Origin: Vibrio sinaloensis DSM 21326 | Lineage (GTDB): Bacteria > Pseudomonadota > Gammaproteobacteria > Enterobacterales > Vibrionaceae | Direction of reading: 5' to 3' | Assembly: GCF_000189275.1 (NCBI RefSeq) | Contig: NZ_AEVT01000053.1 | Span: 1-64,000, forward strand | Length of the DNA: 64,000 bases | Program-made: the position numbers and the translations under genes | The notes under the pieces: model-generated | Database searches by the model: none | What the model was told of the DNA's origin: nothing | Seen by the model: the letters and a program-made list of their open reading frames with translations, nothing else | Shown: positions 1 to 9,295 of the stretch, one piece after another | Numbering within the stretch: position 1 is the first letter of the stretch | How the letters are laid out: every line of letters starts with the position of its first letter

Positions 1-3
1 ACT

Positions 4-25
4 GTTACTCGTATATACGCGTAAC
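4..25. repeat. 22-bp near-perfect palindrome upstream of tRNA-Ser
   Basis: The arms GTTAC and GTAAC flank the self-complementary core CGTATATACG, with a single mismatched pair (positions 9 and 20). It lies about 40 bp before the tRNA. It could be an operator or part of the tRNA promoter region; no factor is recognised. Confidence 0.4.
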
Positions 26-63
26 CACATCATCAGTGTACTAATCTGACGATGACAATTTGT

Positions 64-154
64 GGAGAGATGGCTGAGTGGTTGAAAGCACCGGTCTTGA
101 AAACCGGCATACGTTAATAGCGTATCTAGGGTTCAAATCCCTATCTCTCCGCCA
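64..154 (+). tRNA. serT-like: tRNA-Ser (anticodon UGA)
   Basis: The acceptor stem pairs GGAGAGA (64-70) with TCTCTCC (144-150). It is followed by discriminator G and an encoded CCA at 152-154. The anticodon stem is CCGGT/ACCGG with loop CTTGAAA, giving anticodon TGA, which reads UCA-type serine codons. A long variable arm (around 109-127) and the T-loop GGTTCAAATCC complete a type II tRNA of 91 nt. It stands alone and is followed by an intrinsic terminator. Confidence 0.97.
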
Positions 155-163
155 CATTAAGAA

Positions 164-192
164 GCCTCGCTAGAAATAGCGAGGCTTTTTTC
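164..192 (+). terminator. intrinsic terminator of tRNA-Ser
   Basis: An 8-bp perfect stem GCCTCGCT/AGCGAGGC (164-171 and 178-185) with a 6-nt loop is followed directly by a run of six T. Confidence 0.9.
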
Positions 193-251
193 ATTCAAGC
201 CCACAGCATTCGCAGTGGGCTTAATTGTATCTGGTGTAGCATTTTCACCAA

Positions 252-280
252 CGAAAAAAGCCAACACGCTAGTGTCGGCT
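252..280 (-). terminator. intrinsic terminator of add
   Basis: On the minus strand a stem GCCGACAC/GTGTTGGC (one G-U pair) with a 4-nt loop is followed by six T. It lies 22 bp beyond the add stop codon. Confidence 0.85.
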
Positions 281-301
281 CTATTCCGTTTAATCCAGCT
301 T

Positions 302-1306
302 TTATTTACGTGTTGCCACTCGATCACGAAGCGATTGTTTCTCGGCTTCTGAAAGAAAAGCGACGTCGAGACCATTCACCTGAGCTTGACGGATTTGCTC
401 CTGAGACAAACCCGCTTCAGGTGCGGCAACCTGGTACTCATATGGCAGTTCAATGCCTTCTACCGCAGGATCATCGGTATTTAGACAAGCCAATACACCG
501 TGTTCTAGGAAATGCTTAATTGGATGGCTCGCTAGCGATTCTACCGTGCTAGTTTGGACGTTAGATGTTAGGCAAGATTCGATACCGATACGATGCTCAA
601 CTAGGTAATCCATCAACTTTGGATCATGGATTGCTTTTACACCATGTCCAATTCGAGTTGCTCCAAGCTCTTGAATTGCCTGCCACATACTTTCAGAACC
701 AGCCGCTTCACCAGCGTGCACAGTTACGTTTAGTCCGGCATCTTTCACCTGAGAAAAATGTTTAACAAAACGCTCCCCTGGCTGGCCAAGCTCATCTCCC
801 GCTAGGTCAACAGCAATGATGTGGTCTCGTTGAGTTAGGATGGCATCAAGTTCTTGTTGGCATGCATCAGTACCAAAAGTACGGCTCATGATTCCGATAA
901 GGTTAGTCTTGATACCAAAATCACGTACGCCAGCATGTACCCCATCGACAATGGCTTCTACTACTCCCTCAATTGGTAATTTGTGTTTCATCGCCATGTA
1001 GTAAGGTGAAAAACGCAATTCGGCATAATCGATTTGAGCATGAAGAGCATCTTCAACATTTTCATAAGCGACTCGACGGCAAGCGTCCAAATCTCCTAGC
1101 ACTGAAACTCCCCAGTCAAGTTTGGATAAGAAGGCAACAAGGGATGGCTCCGCTTCAACGATCTGAACATGTGGAGTCAAACCCTCTATATCGTATGCTG
1201 GCAGTGCGATACCAAATTTTTGGCCGAGGTCTAAAATGGTTTGCGTGCGAATATTGCCATCAAGGTGGCGATGCAAGTCAGTTACAGGAAGCGATTTGGT
1301 GATCAT
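302..1306 (-). CDS. add: adenosine deaminase
   Basis: The enzyme hydrolyses adenosine and deoxyadenosine to inosine and deoxyinosine in cytoplasmic purine salvage. The 334-residue length is usual for bacterial Add. The N-terminal zinc motif HRHLDG (H at residues 12 and 14), the HAGEA motif carrying a zinc histidine and catalytic glutamate, SCLTSN, and the late NTDDP aspartates are all present, so the active site looks complete. The ATG start places the HxH motif at the expected distance and has GGAAC just upstream. The gene appears monocistronic, with its own terminator. Confidence 0.96.
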   Translation of the reverse strand: MITKSLPVTDLHRHLDGNIRTQTILDLGQKFGIALPAYDIEGLTPHVQIVEAEPSLVAFLSKLDWGVSVLGDLDACRRVAYENVEDALHAQIDYAELRFSPYYMAMKHKLPIEGVVEAIVDGVHAGVRDFGIKTNLIGIMSRTFGTDACQQELDAILTQRDHIIAVDLAGDELGQPGERFVKHFSQVKDAGLNVTVHAGEAAGSESMWQAIQELGATRIGHGVKAIHDPKLMDYLVEHRIGIESCLTSNVQTSTVESLASHPIKHFLEHGVLACLNTDDPAVEGIELPYEYQVAAPEAGLSQEQIRQAQVNGLDVAFLSEAEKQSLRDRVATRK

Positions 1307-1405
1307 AATACTTGTTCCAACGAATTAGATTGGCAGTAAGTATATGAAGCATAAATATTAGTGTCAGGCGATCCAGCTCAGAAAAGCGACAATTCCTTGC
1401 CGTGG

Positions 1406-3946
1406 CTAACTCATGCTTACTAAATCTGTTGGCCAGTCAGCAAAAGGGACGGGCCTGCTGTAAAGGAAGCCTTGTGCTTGAGGGCAGTTAAGCTGAGACA
1501 GCATGTGAGCCTGCTCCGTCGTTTCGACGCCTTCTGCAACGATGTCGACTTTCATCGTTCGAGTCATATTGATCACGGCAGCAACGATGGATGTGTCTAA
1601 ATTATCTGGGCTGAGTTTGTTGACGAAGGTTCTGTCTATCTTCAAACAGTCAAACGGTAGTTTATGTAAATAGGCTAAAGAGCTGTAACCCGTACCAAAA
1701 TCGTCGATCGCAATCTGCACGCCTAAGGTTCGAATTGCTTGCATATTCTGAATGGTCACAGGGTCGTTATCAACAATACGTGATTCGGTGATTTCTAAAG
1801 TTAGATTACTTGCAGGCAGGCCTGATTGTTTCAGTATCTGCTGTAACGTGGTCGTGAAGTCTGGCTGTGAAAGCTGGTTAACCGATAAGTTAACATGCAT
1901 GTGAAAGCTTGCGTCCCACTTGCCCTGCTGTATCCCTTGAACGGTATCGTTGCAGGCTTGGATTAAGATCTGCTCACCTACCGCGCCAATAAGGCCACTC
2001 TCTTCCGCGATTGGAATAAACTCCAATGGTGAGACTAGCCCTGAGCTTGGGGACAACCAACGAGCTAAAGCTTCTGCGCCAAGGACTTTTCCTGTGTTGA
2101 TGTCAACAATTGGTTGATAGAAAGGCACGAACTCGCGATTCTCTAAGCCTTCCTTAATCTTTGCCAGCATCTGAGTGCGCTTACGAGAAATATCTGCCAT
2201 TTCCGGGCTGTAGTAGCTAATCCGAGTCGATTCTAGTTTAGCGTTGCTGAGAGCAATGCTGCCGTTGCGCAGCCACAAGGTCATGTTTTGGCTTGGACCT
2301 CCTTCGACAATCCCTACAGAAATACTGACAACGATGCTCTCATGCTCCATGATGAAAGGTGAAGCAAAGACTTGCAGGATTCGGTTGGAAGTGAGGGCGT
2401 TCTGCTCACTAGTTTGTGGCTGTGGGATGTAGATAGCAAACTCGTCACCACCAATACGAGCGAGAAGGCATTCCTCTGGAAAGACGGTTTTCAATCGCTC
2501 AGAGATAATAACCAACAGTTGATCGCCTTTGTAGTGGCCTAAACTGTCGTTGATGTCACGAAACTTGTTGATTCCCACTAGCATTAGTGTGCCGTCAAGC
2601 TTGGACAAAGTATCGCAGGTATCAATCAAGCCTTCTCTGCTGTAGAGCTTGGTAAGAGAGTCGTAAAGTAACTGGGTACGTAATGCGCGAAATGAGGCTT
2701 TGAGATTATTCGCCATTTCGTTAAATGCGTAAACCAGCATGCTGGTCTCGTAAATATTGCCCGGTTTAGGCATATGGCTGTCCCAGTCACCTTTCGCTAA
2801 GTGCTTAGCCGCATCGGCAGTTGATGTGATGGGTGCGACGACTCGATTAAAGGCCACTAAACCAAGCGCAATACCGATAAAGCTTGCGACGACACCAATA
2901 ATCCAACTGTGACGCTGACTCTCCGGCAGTTTGCCGAGTAAATCAGATTCTGAGATAGCGACCCCAATTTGCCAGTCGAGGCCGTATTGATCGGTAAAGG
3001 GAGTTAGGTGGCTGAAATAGCGTTCACCATTCACATCCAATGCGAAGCGCTGCGTTTCTTCTTGATGAAAATGGCTATGGCCATCGGCGAACTCAGCACT
3101 GGCTTTTACTACAGGGTTGGCGCTTTCCGTAGCGAGTAGCCTTAAGCCTTTCTTGCTCAGTGGCGTACCCCAAGATACGACACTGCCTCCGGTGGAGTGA
3201 GCTACGAGTCTTTTCTTGTCATCGACAATAAATATGATCGCGTTGGTATGCTGTTGCTGCTTTTTCAGAAAGGTATTGAAGGTGTCAATTTTGACATCCG
3301 TTACGACAACACCTTCAAACTTAGCTTGGTCATACACTGGCGTGAGTGCGGATAAGGTGATCTCTTGTCGCTCATCAGCATTGGCATAGATAGAGGACCA
3401 GAGTGGTTTTCTCTGCTCGGCAACCGGTGCGTACCAAGGACGTATACGTGGGTCATAACCGTTGATGATTGAGCGGACATCTTCACTGAGAGTCTGACCT
3501 CGGTAAATAATGAGCCGCCCTTCTGTGCGTTGATCTTGGATCATTAAGGTATACCCTTGATTGGCCTCTTTACGAAAACCAATGTATTCGGCACCTTCAC
3601 CACCAAAGCCGATCACATCTAAGTGGGGTATTGAGTTATACAGATCGCGGAAGCTAGAAAGGAAAAACTGCTCAATACTGCTAGTATCTCCGGGCGTATA
3701 GAGTTTATTAAAACCAATACTATGGCTTAGCGCTAAACTCGCCTCAAAAGGCTTGCTTAGAAACTTATCCAGCTCCAGTGTGACATTATCTGTCAGTGAA
3801 GAGAGCTGTTTGTCACTGATGTCGACGACCATTTCTTCGTAGCTTTTCTTTTGCACAGCAATGATCACCCCGATAGTAATAATGAATATCATCACAAATG
3901 GGAGAACAACAGCGGTACGTAGCGTTATCTGTGTGGTTGTCGACAT
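1406..3946 (-). CDS. membrane-bound GGDEF-EAL c-di-GMP signalling protein with periplasmic Cache-type sensor
   Basis: This 846-residue protein has a membrane helix at about 10-28. A large periplasmic region resembling a double Cache sensor follows, to about 345. A second helix (around SWIIGVVASFIGIALGLVAF), a HAMP-like linker, and GGDEF then EAL domains complete it. The diguanylate cyclase signature GGDEF is intact after ARI. The phosphodiesterase motifs EALARW, DDFGTGYSS and KIDRTFV are also intact, so both activities are possible. Which one dominates cannot be told from sequence. The gene stands alone; the ligand of the sensor is unknown. Confidence 0.93.
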   Translation of the reverse strand: MSTTTQITLRTAVVLPFVMIFIITIGVIIAVQKKSYEEMVVDISDKQLSSLTDNVTLELDKFLSKPFEASLALSHSIGFNKLYTPGDTSSIEQFFLSSFRDLYNSIPHLDVIGFGGEGAEYIGFRKEANQGYTLMIQDQRTEGRLIIYRGQTLSEDVRSIINGYDPRIRPWYAPVAEQRKPLWSSIYANADERQEITLSALTPVYDQAKFEGVVVTDVKIDTFNTFLKKQQQHTNAIIFIVDDKKRLVAHSTGGSVVSWGTPLSKKGLRLLATESANPVVKASAEFADGHSHFHQEETQRFALDVNGERYFSHLTPFTDQYGLDWQIGVAISESDLLGKLPESQRHSWIIGVVASFIGIALGLVAFNRVVAPITSTADAAKHLAKGDWDSHMPKPGNIYETSMLVYAFNEMANNLKASFRALRTQLLYDSLTKLYSREGLIDTCDTLSKLDGTLMLVGINKFRDINDSLGHYKGDQLLVIISERLKTVFPEECLLARIGGDEFAIYIPQPQTSEQNALTSNRILQVFASPFIMEHESIVVSISVGIVEGGPSQNMTLWLRNGSIALSNAKLESTRISYYSPEMADISRKRTQMLAKIKEGLENREFVPFYQPIVDINTGKVLGAEALARWLSPSSGLVSPLEFIPIAEESGLIGAVGEQILIQACNDTVQGIQQGKWDASFHMHVNLSVNQLSQPDFTTTLQQILKQSGLPASNLTLEITESRIVDNDPVTIQNMQAIRTLGVQIAIDDFGTGYSSLAYLHKLPFDCLKIDRTFVNKLSPDNLDTSIVAAVINMTRTMKVDIVAEGVETTEQAHMLSQLNCPQAQGFLYSRPVPFADWPTDLVSMS

Positions 3947-4106
3947 GCTTTCTAATCTGTAAAAACGATATACTGTATATTATACTCTTTAAGCTCAACC
4001 AGCGAGCCATTTGTGGTCAATAATTAGCTTGGCTGTGCTTCTTTATTGAACTTGTTGTCTACTAATGCTGCGCGTCTGATCGAAAGTGGATTAAGTATAC
4101 CGTGAC

Positions 4107-5510
4107 TTAGTACAGTTCTTTAAGTTTGCGTGTCAGAGTATTTCGACCCCATCCCAATACTTTAGCTGCATCCTGCTTATGACCATTGGTATGTTCGAGC
4201 GCTACTTCCAAAAGTATACGTTCAAATTCAGGAAGTGCGTAAGAAAGTAGCTCAGTATCTCCTTGTGAAAGAGACTGTTTTGCCCAAGAAGCCAGTTGTT
4301 GCTGCCATGATTCTCCGTTTGAAAAACTTTGATTTGTTTTTTCTTCTAGCAGCTCTGCTGGAAGATCGTTGGGCAGTATTTCACTGCCACTGGCCATAAC
4401 GGTAAGCCAACGACAGATGTTTTCTAACTGACGCACGTTGCCTGGCCACTCTAGATTGTTTAGCCGTTCAATTGTTCTTGGGTGAAGTGTTTTAACATCC
4501 ACTCCGAGCTCTTCAGATGCGAGCGTTAGGAAATGTAAGGTCAGTTTTTCAATATCTTGCTTCCGTTCTCTTAGTGCCGGGATCTGGATGCGGATTACAT
4601 TCAGGCGGTGGAATAAGTCTTCGCGGAAATCGCCTTGGTGAACTAACTTTTCTAGGTTTTGGTGTGTGGCTGCCACAATACGCACGTCAACTTTGATCGG
4701 AGAGTGTCCACCAACTCGATAGAACTGGCCATCCGCGAGTACGCGCAGAAGGCGGGTTTGAATATCGAGTGGCATGTCGCCAATTTCGTCTAAGAACAGG
4801 GTGCCGCCGTTGGCTTGTTCAAAGCGTCCTTGGCGGACGGTGTTGGCCCCGGTAAATGCCCCTTTCTCATGACCAAATAGCTCAGACTCAATCAAATCTT
4901 TTGGTATTGCGGCCATGTTCAGAGCGATAAATGGTTTCGCCGCGCGAGGGCTGTGGCGATGTAGGGCGTGAGCCACCAATTCTTTACCTGTGCCAGATTC
5001 ACCGTTGATCAGTACCGAAATTGAGGAGCGAGAAAGGCGGCCAATCGCGCGAAACACTTCTTGCATTGCGGGTGCTTCCCCGATGATTTCAGGCGCGTTG
5101 TAGTCATTGGTATTGGCGTTAGCTTGCTCGCGACGCTGTTCTTGGCTGTGAGTAATGGCACGTTCAACTAACGTCAATGTTTCATCAACATCAAATGGTT
5201 TAGGTAAGTATTCAAACGCCCCTTTTTGGTAGGCATTAACGGCGGCATCCAAATCGGAATGGGCCGTCATAATGATAACGGGTAAATCGGGTGAGCGTTC
5301 ATTCACTTGACGCAGCAGTTCAATACCGTCAATGCCAGGCATACGAATGTCGGATACCAGTACATCAGGGCTTTCTCGCTCTAATGCGAGTAGAACACTT
5401 TCTGCGTCTGAAAATGTGTCACATTTTATGTTCGCGGAAGAGAGGGTCTTTTCCATAACCCAGCGGATGGAGCTGTCATCGTCTACCACCCATACGTATC
5501 CTTTACTCAT
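4107..5510 (-). CDS. glnG: nitrogen regulation response regulator NR(I)/NtrC
   Basis: This is the sigma-54-dependent activator of nitrogen-limitation genes, phosphorylated by GlnL. The 467 residues contain a receiver domain with phospho-acceptor Asp in VSDIRMPG. An AAA+ domain follows with Walker A GESGTGKE and the sigma-54 contact motif GAFTGA. The C-terminal Fis-type helix-turn-helix includes [19 protein letters not shown]. It lies 39 bp downstream of glnL in one transcription unit. A consensus NtrC site before glnL suggests autoregulation. The ATG has the good ribosome site GAGGAA. Confidence 0.97.
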   Translation of the reverse strand: MSKGYVWVVDDDSSIRWVMEKTLSSANIKCDTFSDAESVLLALERESPDVLVSDIRMPGIDGIELLRQVNERSPDLPVIIMTAHSDLDAAVNAYQKGAFEYLPKPFDVDETLTLVERAITHSQEQRREQANANTNDYNAPEIIGEAPAMQEVFRAIGRLSRSSISVLINGESGTGKELVAHALHRHSPRAAKPFIALNMAAIPKDLIESELFGHEKGAFTGANTVRQGRFEQANGGTLFLDEIGDMPLDIQTRLLRVLADGQFYRVGGHSPIKVDVRIVAATHQNLEKLVHQGDFREDLFHRLNVIRIQIPALRERKQDIEKLTLHFLTLASEELGVDVKTLHPRTIERLNNLEWPGNVRQLENICRWLTVMASGSEILPNDLPAELLEEKTNQSFSNGESWQQQLASWAKQSLSQGDTELLSYALPEFERILLEVALEHTNGHKQDAAKVLGWGRNTLTRKLKELY

Positions 5511-5549
5511 AGTGTTTTTTCCTCACAGCAATGCAACTAACGTTTCAAT

Positions 5550-6596
5550 CTAAATCGGCAAATAAATGGTGAATATGGTTCGCCCTGGCCAGCTTTCGAC
5601 ATCAATTTTTCCTTGATGCTGGTCTATCAGGTTTTGCGAGATGGATAACCCTAGCCCTGTACCACCTTCACGGCCACTGACCATAGGGTAGAACAGGGTG
5701 TCTTGAAGATCGGCGGGGATACCGGGACCATTGTCGATAATTTCGACTCTGGCAGCCAACTTGCAGCGTTGACCGTGAATATTGGCTTGATGCACCGTTC
5801 TGGTGCGAATGGTGATCTTGCCATTATTCTGCTGTTGAAGGATCTGTCCCGCGTTACTGACAATGTTGAGCAACGCTTGCTCAATTTGATCCGCATCCAT
5901 GAGAAACTCAGGCAGGCTGGGATCATAATCTCGTTCAATCACAACACGCTGACCGATCTCTAGTTCCACCAGTTGGCGAACCTTTTCCAGTATCAAGTGC
6001 AGGTTTTCGTGCTGTTTCTTACCAGGTTTTTGAGGCCCCAGTAGGCGGTCAACCAAGCTTCTCAAACGATCGGCTTGCTCAATGATGATTTGAGTATATT
6101 CAGTCAGTGATTGGTCGGGCAGCATTCTCTCAAGCAGTTGAGCAGCACCTCGTAAACCTCCCAGCGGGTTTTTTATCTCATGCGCGAGCCCACGAACAAG
6201 GAGCTTAGCCGCTTGTTGCTGAGCGTGTTGGTTAAGTTCTTGGGATAGGCGGCGTTGCTGGCCTATTTTGCGCATTTCTACCAGCAGCATTAGCTCGCGT
6301 TTCCATGAAATCGGGCTAACCGTGACCTCGAGCATCAGAGGTTTTCCGTCGACCACAAATGTGACGTCACTATCAGTAATACTTTGGCCACTTTGCAGTG
6401 GTTGAGAAAGCAAAGCTAAATCCATTGATGCGTGCTGAATCAGATTTGATAAAGGCTGATCCACAATACGTTTCGCGCTTTGTGAGAAAAGCTGCTCAGC
6501 GGAAGGATTGGCGTATTTTACCTTTAGTGCTTCGTTCATCACCAAGGTCGCGGTGACTTGGTGGTTTAAAATGATGCTGTCGAGATCGCTACTCAC
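5550..6596 (-). CDS. glnL: nitrogen regulation sensor kinase NR(II)/NtrB
   Basis: This soluble PAS-containing histidine kinase/phosphatase senses nitrogen status through PII and acts on GlnG. The N-terminal PAS region is followed by the H-box LAHEIKNPLGG with the phospho-accepting histidine. The catalytic ATPase domain has the N box (ALLNIVSNA), G1 box DNGPGIP and G2 GGTGLGL. The 348-residue length fits the family. It starts with GTG. A GCAC-N5-TGGTGC NtrC site is centred about 43 bp upstream of the start. Confidence 0.96.
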   Translation of the reverse strand: MSSDLDSIILNHQVTATLVMNEALKVKYANPSAEQLFSQSAKRIVDQPLSNLIQHASMDLALLSQPLQSGQSITDSDVTFVVDGKPLMLEVTVSPISWKRELMLLVEMRKIGQQRRLSQELNQHAQQQAAKLLVRGLAHEIKNPLGGLRGAAQLLERMLPDQSLTEYTQIIIEQADRLRSLVDRLLGPQKPGKKQHENLHLILEKVRQLVELEIGQRVVIERDYDPSLPEFLMDADQIEQALLNIVSNAGQILQQQNNGKITIRTRTVHQANIHGQRCKLAARVEIIDNGPGIPADLQDTLFYPMVSGREGGTGLGLSISQNLIDQHQGKIDVESWPGRTIFTIYLPI

Positions 6597-6631
6597 AAAA
6601 TACCCTCATCCTTGATCTTAAAATGTGCAAC

Positions 6632-6646
6632 GCACCATTATGGTGC
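6632..6646 (-). promoter_or_regulatory. NtrC operator upstream of glnL
   Basis: GCACCATTATGGTGC matches the established NtrC consensus GCAC-N5-TGGTGC at every fixed position. It is 36 bp before the GTG start of glnL, where binding could repress a sigma-70 promoter, as at the enterobacterial glnL promoter. The repressive role is inference from that parallel. Confidence 0.8.
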
Positions 6647-6703
6647 ATTAACAATTTCAAGTATGGCGCAATATCTGCTTCAGCTGAAGGAAAAATGGTG
6701 AAA

Positions 6704-7270
6704 TCAGTTCGGTTTGACTGGTGAAACGACCTTTTTCTTGCTGGCGCGCAGTAAATGCACCGTTATAGAACTAGATGATGCAATTAGCTTGCCGTCTCTA
6801 TGGGCTTGAATCTTAAACTGATGTGTTCCGCGATCTAGGTTACGTAGTTCCCACAATGGTTGGCTAGTTGGCGCACCATAGGCGGAGTTATTCATGATCA
6901 ATTGCAATGACTCTTGAATATGAAGCTTGCGGTTTAGCTCAGCTTGAATGGTGAGCATACCTGCATTGCTGCGTATTGCTTGTTCATGCGCCGGTGAGAG
7001 GATTTCGAGACTTAAGGGGATAGGGGGGCGCTTTTTCTCTACAGGGCTCGCGGGTTTGGGTTGTTTCGGTGTCAGTTTTTCAAATTCTGGTGCAGGGGCT
7101 GGTTGCTCGATAGCTGGCATATCTATTCTTTTTGCCTGACCACTGCCAGGGCTATCACTGAAATGCAGCACGCCGTTTTTATCTGTCCACGTATACACTG
7201 TTTGGGCGCTAGCAAGGGTAGGCAGCACCGTAATTAATAGAGATACCAGAACTTTAGAGCGTTGCATCAT
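6704..7270 (-). CDS. DUF4124 domain exported protein
   Basis: This 188-residue protein of unknown function has a clear signal peptide (about residues 1-22, ending ASA). A DUF4124 segment, VYTWTDKNGVLHFSDSPG, is followed by a proline-rich linker and a C-terminal beta-sandwich-like region. It is therefore probably periplasmic. It sits between glnA and glnL on the same strand, with a terminator between glnA and it, and the NtrC site separates it from glnL. Two consecutive ATGs are possible; the second (7267) has better spacing to GGAG. Confidence 0.8.
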   Translation of the reverse strand: MMQRSKVLVSLLITVLPTLASAQTVYTWTDKNGVLHFSDSPGSGQAKRIDMPAIEQPAPAPEFEKLTPKQPKPASPVEKKRPPIPLSLEILSPAHEQAIRSNAGMLTIQAELNRKLHIQESLQLIMNNSAYGAPTSQPLWELRNLDRGTHQFKIQAHRDGKLIASSSSITVHLLRASKKKVVSPVKPN

Positions 7271-7335
7271 CTTCTCCGAGCCAGTCGAAAGGGGAAAGTA
7301 AGATACTAAACCTGCTGCGGATAAGGGAAAATACG

Positions 7336-7363
7336 AAAAAGGCCCGCCTGCGAGGCGAGCCTT
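7336..7363 (-). terminator. intrinsic terminator of glnA
   Basis: On the minus strand an 11-bp stem AAGGCTCGCCT/AGGCGGGCCTT (one G-U pair) with loop CGC runs into a T tract. It lies 41 bp after the glnA stop. Confidence 0.9.
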
Positions 7364-7403
7364 AAATTTATGTAATGTAACTACTTTCGCTACATAAGTT
7401 TGA

Positions 7404-8813
7404 TTATACAGAGTAGTACAATTCGAACTCTAGTGGGTGAGTAGTCATGTTTACTTTCTCTACGTCTTGAGACTTAAGGTCGATGTAAGAATCGATAAAG
7501 TCATCAGAGAATACACCACCTGACGTTAGGAACTCACGGTCTGCATCTAGGCACTCTAGTGCTTCTTTTAGTGAGTAAGCCACTGTCGGGATCTCTGCTG
7601 CTTCTTCAGCTGGTAGATCGTAAAGGTCTTTGTCCATTGCTTCGCCTGGGTGGATCTTGTTCTTGATGCCGTCAAGACCAGCCATTAGCATTGCTGCGAA
7701 ACATAGGTATGGGTTCGCTGATGGGTCACCGAAACGTAGCTCGATACGACGTGCTTTAGGGCTTGGTACCACTGGGATACGGATAGAAGCAGAACGGTTA
7801 CGTGCAGAGTAAGCAAGCATAACTGGAGCTTCGAAGCCTGGTACAAGACGCTTGTACGAGTTTGTTGATGCGTTAGCAAATGCGTTGATTGCTTTAGCGT
7901 GCTTGATAACACCACCGATGTAGTGAAGAGCCATCTCAGATAGGCCGCCGTACTTATCACCAGCGAATAGGTTAACACCGTCTTTCGCTAGAGATTGGTG
8001 AACGTGCATGCCGCTACCGTTGTCACCAACAAGTGGCTTAGGCATGAATGTCGCTGTTTTACCGAATGCGTGAGCAACGTTGTGAACAACATACTTGTAA
8101 ACCTGAATTTCATCAGCTTTAGCAGTTAGAGTGTTGAAGCGAGTTGCGATCTCGTTCTGACCCGCAGTTGCTACTTCGTGGTGGTGCGCTTCTACAACTT
8201 GGCCCATCTCTTCTAGGATTAGACACATTGCGCTACGGATGTCTTGAGAAGAATCCACTGGAGCTACTGGGAAGTAACCACCTTTAACGCCTGGACGGTG
8301 ACCTTTGTTACCGCCTTCGATGTCAGAACCTGTGTTCCAAGCAGCTTCGATGTCGTCAATCTTGAAGAAAGAACCAGACATGTCAGTTGCGAATTTAACA
8401 TCGTCAAATAGGAAGAACTCTGGCTCTGGACCAACAAGTACAGTATCTGCGATACCTGTTGAGCGTAGGTAATCTTCAGCGCGTTTCGCGATAGAGCGTG
8501 GGTCACGGTCGTAGCCTTGCATTGTTGCAGGCTCAAGAATGTCACAACGGATGTTTAGCGTTGCATCTTCTGTGAATGGGTCAAGAACGGCAGACGCTGC
8601 ATCTGGCATCATCACCATGTCAGATTCGTTGATGCCTTTCCAGCCAGCAACAGATGAACCATCGAACATTTTACCTTCTTCAAAGAAGTCTGCGTCCACT
8701 TGGTGAGCAGGGATAGAGACGTGCTGCTCTTTACCTTTTGTATCTGTAAAACGTAGGTCAACAAACTTAACTTCGTTTTCTTGGATCAGCGATAGTACGT
8801 TTTCTACTGACAT
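7404..8813 (-). CDS. glnA: glutamine synthetase, type I
   Basis: The enzyme makes glutamine from glutamate, ammonia and ATP in the cytoplasm, as a dodecamer. The 469 residues show the N-terminal beta-grasp domain with [11 protein letters not shown]. They also show [11 protein letters not shown], the metal/glutamate motif [10 protein letters not shown], the ATP-site region containing [12 protein letters not shown], and NRSASIRIP. The adenylylation tyrosine is within MDKDLYDLP near residue 398, as in the GSI-beta class controlled by GlnE. The ATG has the strong ribosome site GGAGG. It is expressed from a sigma-54/NtrC promoter upstream. Confidence 0.98.
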   Translation of the reverse strand: MSVENVLSLIQENEVKFVDLRFTDTKGKEQHVSIPAHQVDADFFEEGKMFDGSSVAGWKGINESDMVMMPDAASAVLDPFTEDATLNIRCDILEPATMQGYDRDPRSIAKRAEDYLRSTGIADTVLVGPEPEFFLFDDVKFATDMSGSFFKIDDIEAAWNTGSDIEGGNKGHRPGVKGGYFPVAPVDSSQDIRSAMCLILEEMGQVVEAHHHEVATAGQNEIATRFNTLTAKADEIQVYKYVVHNVAHAFGKTATFMPKPLVGDNGSGMHVHQSLAKDGVNLFAGDKYGGLSEMALHYIGGVIKHAKAINAFANASTNSYKRLVPGFEAPVMLAYSARNRSASIRIPVVPSPKARRIELRFGDPSANPYLCFAAMLMAGLDGIKNKIHPGEAMDKDLYDLPAEEAAEIPTVAYSLKEALECLDADREFLTSGGVFSDDFIDSYIDLKSQDVEKVNMTTHPLEFELYYSV

Positions 8814-8926
8814 CTTGGATAACCTCCAGTGTTATTAAAGCGGTAATGGCTTGATTCAATAAATAATTGGAATCCAGCATTGATTAATTTCTTTGCAATC
8901 GTATTAATCGATGCTGATTTATCTAA

Positions 8927-8942
8927 AGCTAAAACCGTGCCA
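8927..8942 (-). promoter_or_regulatory. sigma-54 promoter of glnA
   Basis: Read on the minus strand, TGGCACGGTTTTAGCT carries a perfect -24 element (TGGCAC). Its -12 element TAGCT keeps the essential GC, with one mismatch to TTGCW. The spacing is correct. Transcription would start about 100 bp before glnA. Confidence 0.8.
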
Positions 8943-9025
8943 AAAAAATTAATCCATTAATTTCAATAAATTAGCGGGCTAGGTGTAAAGCTGGTGCAAA
9001 ATATTGCACCAAAATGATCTTTGTG

Positions 9026-9042
9026 TGCACTATGTTGGTGCA
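9026..9042 (-). promoter_or_regulatory. NtrC enhancer site for glnA
   Basis: TGCACTATGTTGGTGCA matches the NtrC dyad consensus closely. It lies about 100 bp upstream of the sigma-54 promoter, normal enhancer spacing. Further TGCACC half-sites occur at 8994-9011 and 9054-9060, so a second weaker site is likely. Confidence 0.85.
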
Positions 9043-9295
9043 TTTGCATTGTTATGCACCAATAGTAAACAAATCGATATCCATTCAGCCCAGTTTTACC
9101 ACTATTGTCAATCAGGTTTTCTTCTTACTCGGAGAGAGCTTGCGTTTCATCAACAAAATATCTGCGTAAAAGGGGCGAATCAGATCACATATTTCTGGGT
9201 TTTTCGCTAGAATCTGGTACATTATGGCCGTTTTTTTAATCAAATAAGTTTGCTGATAATTTCAGCAGGCTTCTTATATCGAGTGAATCAAATCC

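Larger units (their letters stand above)
8814..9295. other. divergent control region between glnA and typA
   Basis: This 482-bp stretch has no convincing gene. It contains the glnA sigma-54 promoter, the NtrC site and repeated GGTGCA/TGCACC half-sites. Next to typA is a short inverted repeat GCTGA/TCAGC near 9250-9265. An AT-rich tract of AAT/ATT repeats fills 8940-8975. Confidence 0.7.

Noticed and set aside
7685..8545. Open frames within glnA in another frame of the same strand
   Set aside because: They are Ser/Thr/Leu-rich shadow frames of a highly expressed gene with biased codons.
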